64,000 nucleotides of DNA from Pontibacter mucosus. Its GTDB lineage: Bacteria > Bacteroidota > Bacteroidia > Cytophagales > Hymenobacteraceae. Below, piece by piece: positions 63,631 through 64,000 of the stretch. The DNA is taken from NCBI RefSeq assembly GCF_003054055.1, contig NZ_QBKI01000005.1, positions 186,001-250,000 on the forward strand, given 5' to 3'. The notes under the pieces were generated by a model that saw nothing but the letters and a program-made list of their open reading frames with translations, was not told where the DNA came from and did not search any database. The translations under genes and the position numbers were made by a program. How positions within the stretch are numbered: the first letter of the stretch is position 1; the number at the start of each line of letters is the position of its first letter.

Positions 63631-64000
63631 CTAAATGCGTGTTTTATTTATTTACTATTTATTTCGATTTAAAAGTAAAAGAAACTATTTAATAATCAAA
63701 TACAAGGGCACTTTTTTATCATTTTTAATTAAAGTTATACTTTGGAGAACAGTTTAAGCGGCTGATCTAGTAACATAAAGCATGCTAAAATCGCTAAAAC
63801 TATACTTGATAAGAGGGAACTACCATAAAAGGCTCACTTATGGATACACGCTGTATGTACAATGATACAGCTCAACCAAATCGAAAGGTTAGCCAATTTT
63901 GCAGAGCTATTAAAAAGAAGAGGAAAGTATAGACTTGCTGTTTCGAAACCACTTCGAAAAGCAAGTATGTGGTGAGGGAGCTTCTGGTAAGTACTTATCA
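63631..64000. promoter_or_regulatory. region upstream of glpD, promoter not pinpointed
   Basis: 370 bases without a gene I trust. The first 100 are AT-rich and should hold the glpD promoter. TTATACTT occurs near 63735. A 30-codon frame at about 63840 has no recognisable features. Confidence 0.4.
63933..63966. repeat. 14-bp inverted repeat with AAGTA end
   Basis: ACTTGCT-G-TTTCGAA pairs with TTCGAAA-AGCAAGT around a 5-base loop, one base bulged. No U-tract on either side. Its role is unknown; it could be an operator, or the 3' end of a gene outside the window. Confidence 0.55.

Noticed and set aside
63840..63932. Small 30-codon frame upstream of glpD
   Set aside because: No conserved features, and it ends within an AAGTATAG word; random frames of this size are common.

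Overview
The window looks like a chromosome segment from a Bacteroidota bacterium, most likely Cytophagales/Hymenobacteraceae and Pontibacter-like. The pointers are four SusC/SusD outer-membrane uptake pairs, exported enzymes with Tat or lipoprotein leaders, starts without Shine-Dalgarno sequences, and base composition that is balanced in genes and AT-rich in promoter gaps. The genus is inferred. I see no rRNA, tRNA, CRISPR array or transposase.

Region 1 (1-9.8 kb, minus strand) is a carbohydrate locus. SusC/SusD are followed by a GMC flavo-oxidoreductase with a cysteine cluster, its Tat-targeted small subunit and a DUF1080 (3-keto-disaccharide hydrolase) protein; then come a small membrane protein and a GH29 alpha-L-fucosidase cut by the window edge. 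The set fits oxidise-then-cleave 3-ketoglycoside chemistry. Region 2 (9.8-14.3 kb) holds a decayed duplicate of a propeller/DeoR junction, a CstA-type transporter and a divergent ROK regulator. Region 3 (14.3-21.2 kb) is SusC-SusD plus a secreted beta-propeller protein.

Region 4 (21.7-39.7 kb, minus strand) reads as one long operon: AGE-family epimerase, fucose-permease-like MFS, SusC, SusD, FAD oxidoreductase, PQQ-type sugar dehydrogenase fused to cytochrome c, Nramp-like transporter without the metal ligands, SDR epimerase, DapA-family lyase, a second propeller protein, Gfo/Idh/MocA oxidoreductase and an apparently circularly permuted SGNH hydrolase. Several junctions overlap (TAATG, ATGA). 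It has no glycoside hydrolase. Upstream lie an exported 716-residue toroid-like protein and an M20 amidohydrolase, then the divergent third propeller gene with an intact DeoR regulator (44.2-47.1 kb).

Region 5 (47.1-47.9 kb) is a gene-free island of perfect palindromes and a 24-bp direct repeat. Region 6 (47.9-63.6 kb, minus strand) runs glpD-glpK-glpF-glpT-SusC-SusD-PLD-like-metallophosphatase-GDPD-SGNH-GDPD, apparently a glycerophosphodiester uptake and degradation locus feeding glycerol-3-phosphate into central metabolism.

Three patterns cut across regions. The octamer AAGTATAA (or its complement) occurs about 55 times by hand count, against roughly two expected. A strong stem-loop follows each of the four susD genes. 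Three related secreted propeller genes, plus the relic of a fourth, accompany the Sus-type loci.
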